From the NCBI GenBank assembly GCA_013812565.1, contig JACCTF010000751.1, positions 1 to 5,968 of the forward strand: a DNA stretch of 5,968 nt. The letters run 5' to 3'. Origin of the DNA: Pyrinomonadaceae bacterium (GTDB lineage: Bacteria > Acidobacteriota > Blastocatellia > Pyrinomonadales > Pyrinomonadaceae). The translations under genes and the position numbers were made by a program. The notes beneath the pieces are model-generated. The model was not told where the DNA came from. It did not search any database and saw nothing but the letters and a program-made list of their open reading frames with translations. Below are positions 5,853 to 5,968 of the stretch, one piece after another (position 1 is the stretch's first letter; every line of letters begins with the position of its first letter).

Positions 5853-5968
5853 ATAGAAGCGATAAGTGATGAACTCCAATGCCTTAGACTCCGCGCTTTA
5901 ACTATGCTTCATTGCGGTGAGCTTAGCGGACGGCCGCATCCGTATTTGTGTTCCTTGTAACTGTTTAC

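Noticed and set aside
5739..5960. 73-codon + strand ORF over the membrane gene's leader
   Set aside because: It spans the 5' end of the membrane gene, the ribosome site, the hairpin and the heptamer repeat; the protein shows no recognisable features.

Overview
The window reads as a chromosomal segment from an environmental, probably uncultivated bacterium. The housekeeping genes are GC-rich (hand counts on sample 60-base lines give about 63% in cysK and in the membrane gene). Intergenic regions are long. Two contain imperfect inverted repeats built from CTCTGTG / CACAGAG / CGCAGAG words, which I associate from general knowledge with Acidobacteriota, Verrucomicrobiota and Planctomycetota genomes. 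No phylum can be fixed from sequence alone. Acidobacteriota (Blastocatellia-like) or Verrucomicrobiota are my best guesses.

Layout, left to right: (1) cysK, cysteine synthase, + strand, 100-1083. (2) A CTCTGYG-type repeat at 1116-1178. (3) A TIR-domain gene, + strand, from 1225, with lower GC than its neighbours (42-47% on sampled lines). It has an uncharacterised N-terminal region of about 145 residues, and its C-terminus is cut by a -1 frameshift at an A5G4 run. Restoring the frame gives a normal TIR ending at 2078. (4) A convergent gap with a stem-loop at 2172-2204. (5) cimA, (R)-citramalate synthase, - strand, 2253-3848. (6) A 701-base gap, 3849-4549. It holds a second, longer copy of the same repeat, a nested stem-loop, a convincing rho-independent terminator on the - strand with a competing upstream arm, and weak ORFs on both strands. 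(7) A DUF5009/HGSNAT-like multi-pass membrane protein, - strand, 4550-5776. I moved its start inward to match a strong Shine-Dalgarno. (8) A leader with an AAGTGAC tandem repeat and a hairpin.

The genes do not form an operon. cysK (cysteine) and cimA (threonine-independent isoleucine route) are both amino-acid biosynthesis genes but lie on opposite strands. The TIR gene looks like an insertion between them and carries the putative catalytic WxxxE of NAD-cleaving TIR domains, so it could be a defence or signalling effector. That role is inference: no known partner (for example a Thoeris ThsA or a CBASS cyclase) is in the window. The items most worth a second look are the TIR protein with its new-looking N-terminal region and frameshift, and the attenuator-like arrangement upstream of cimA.
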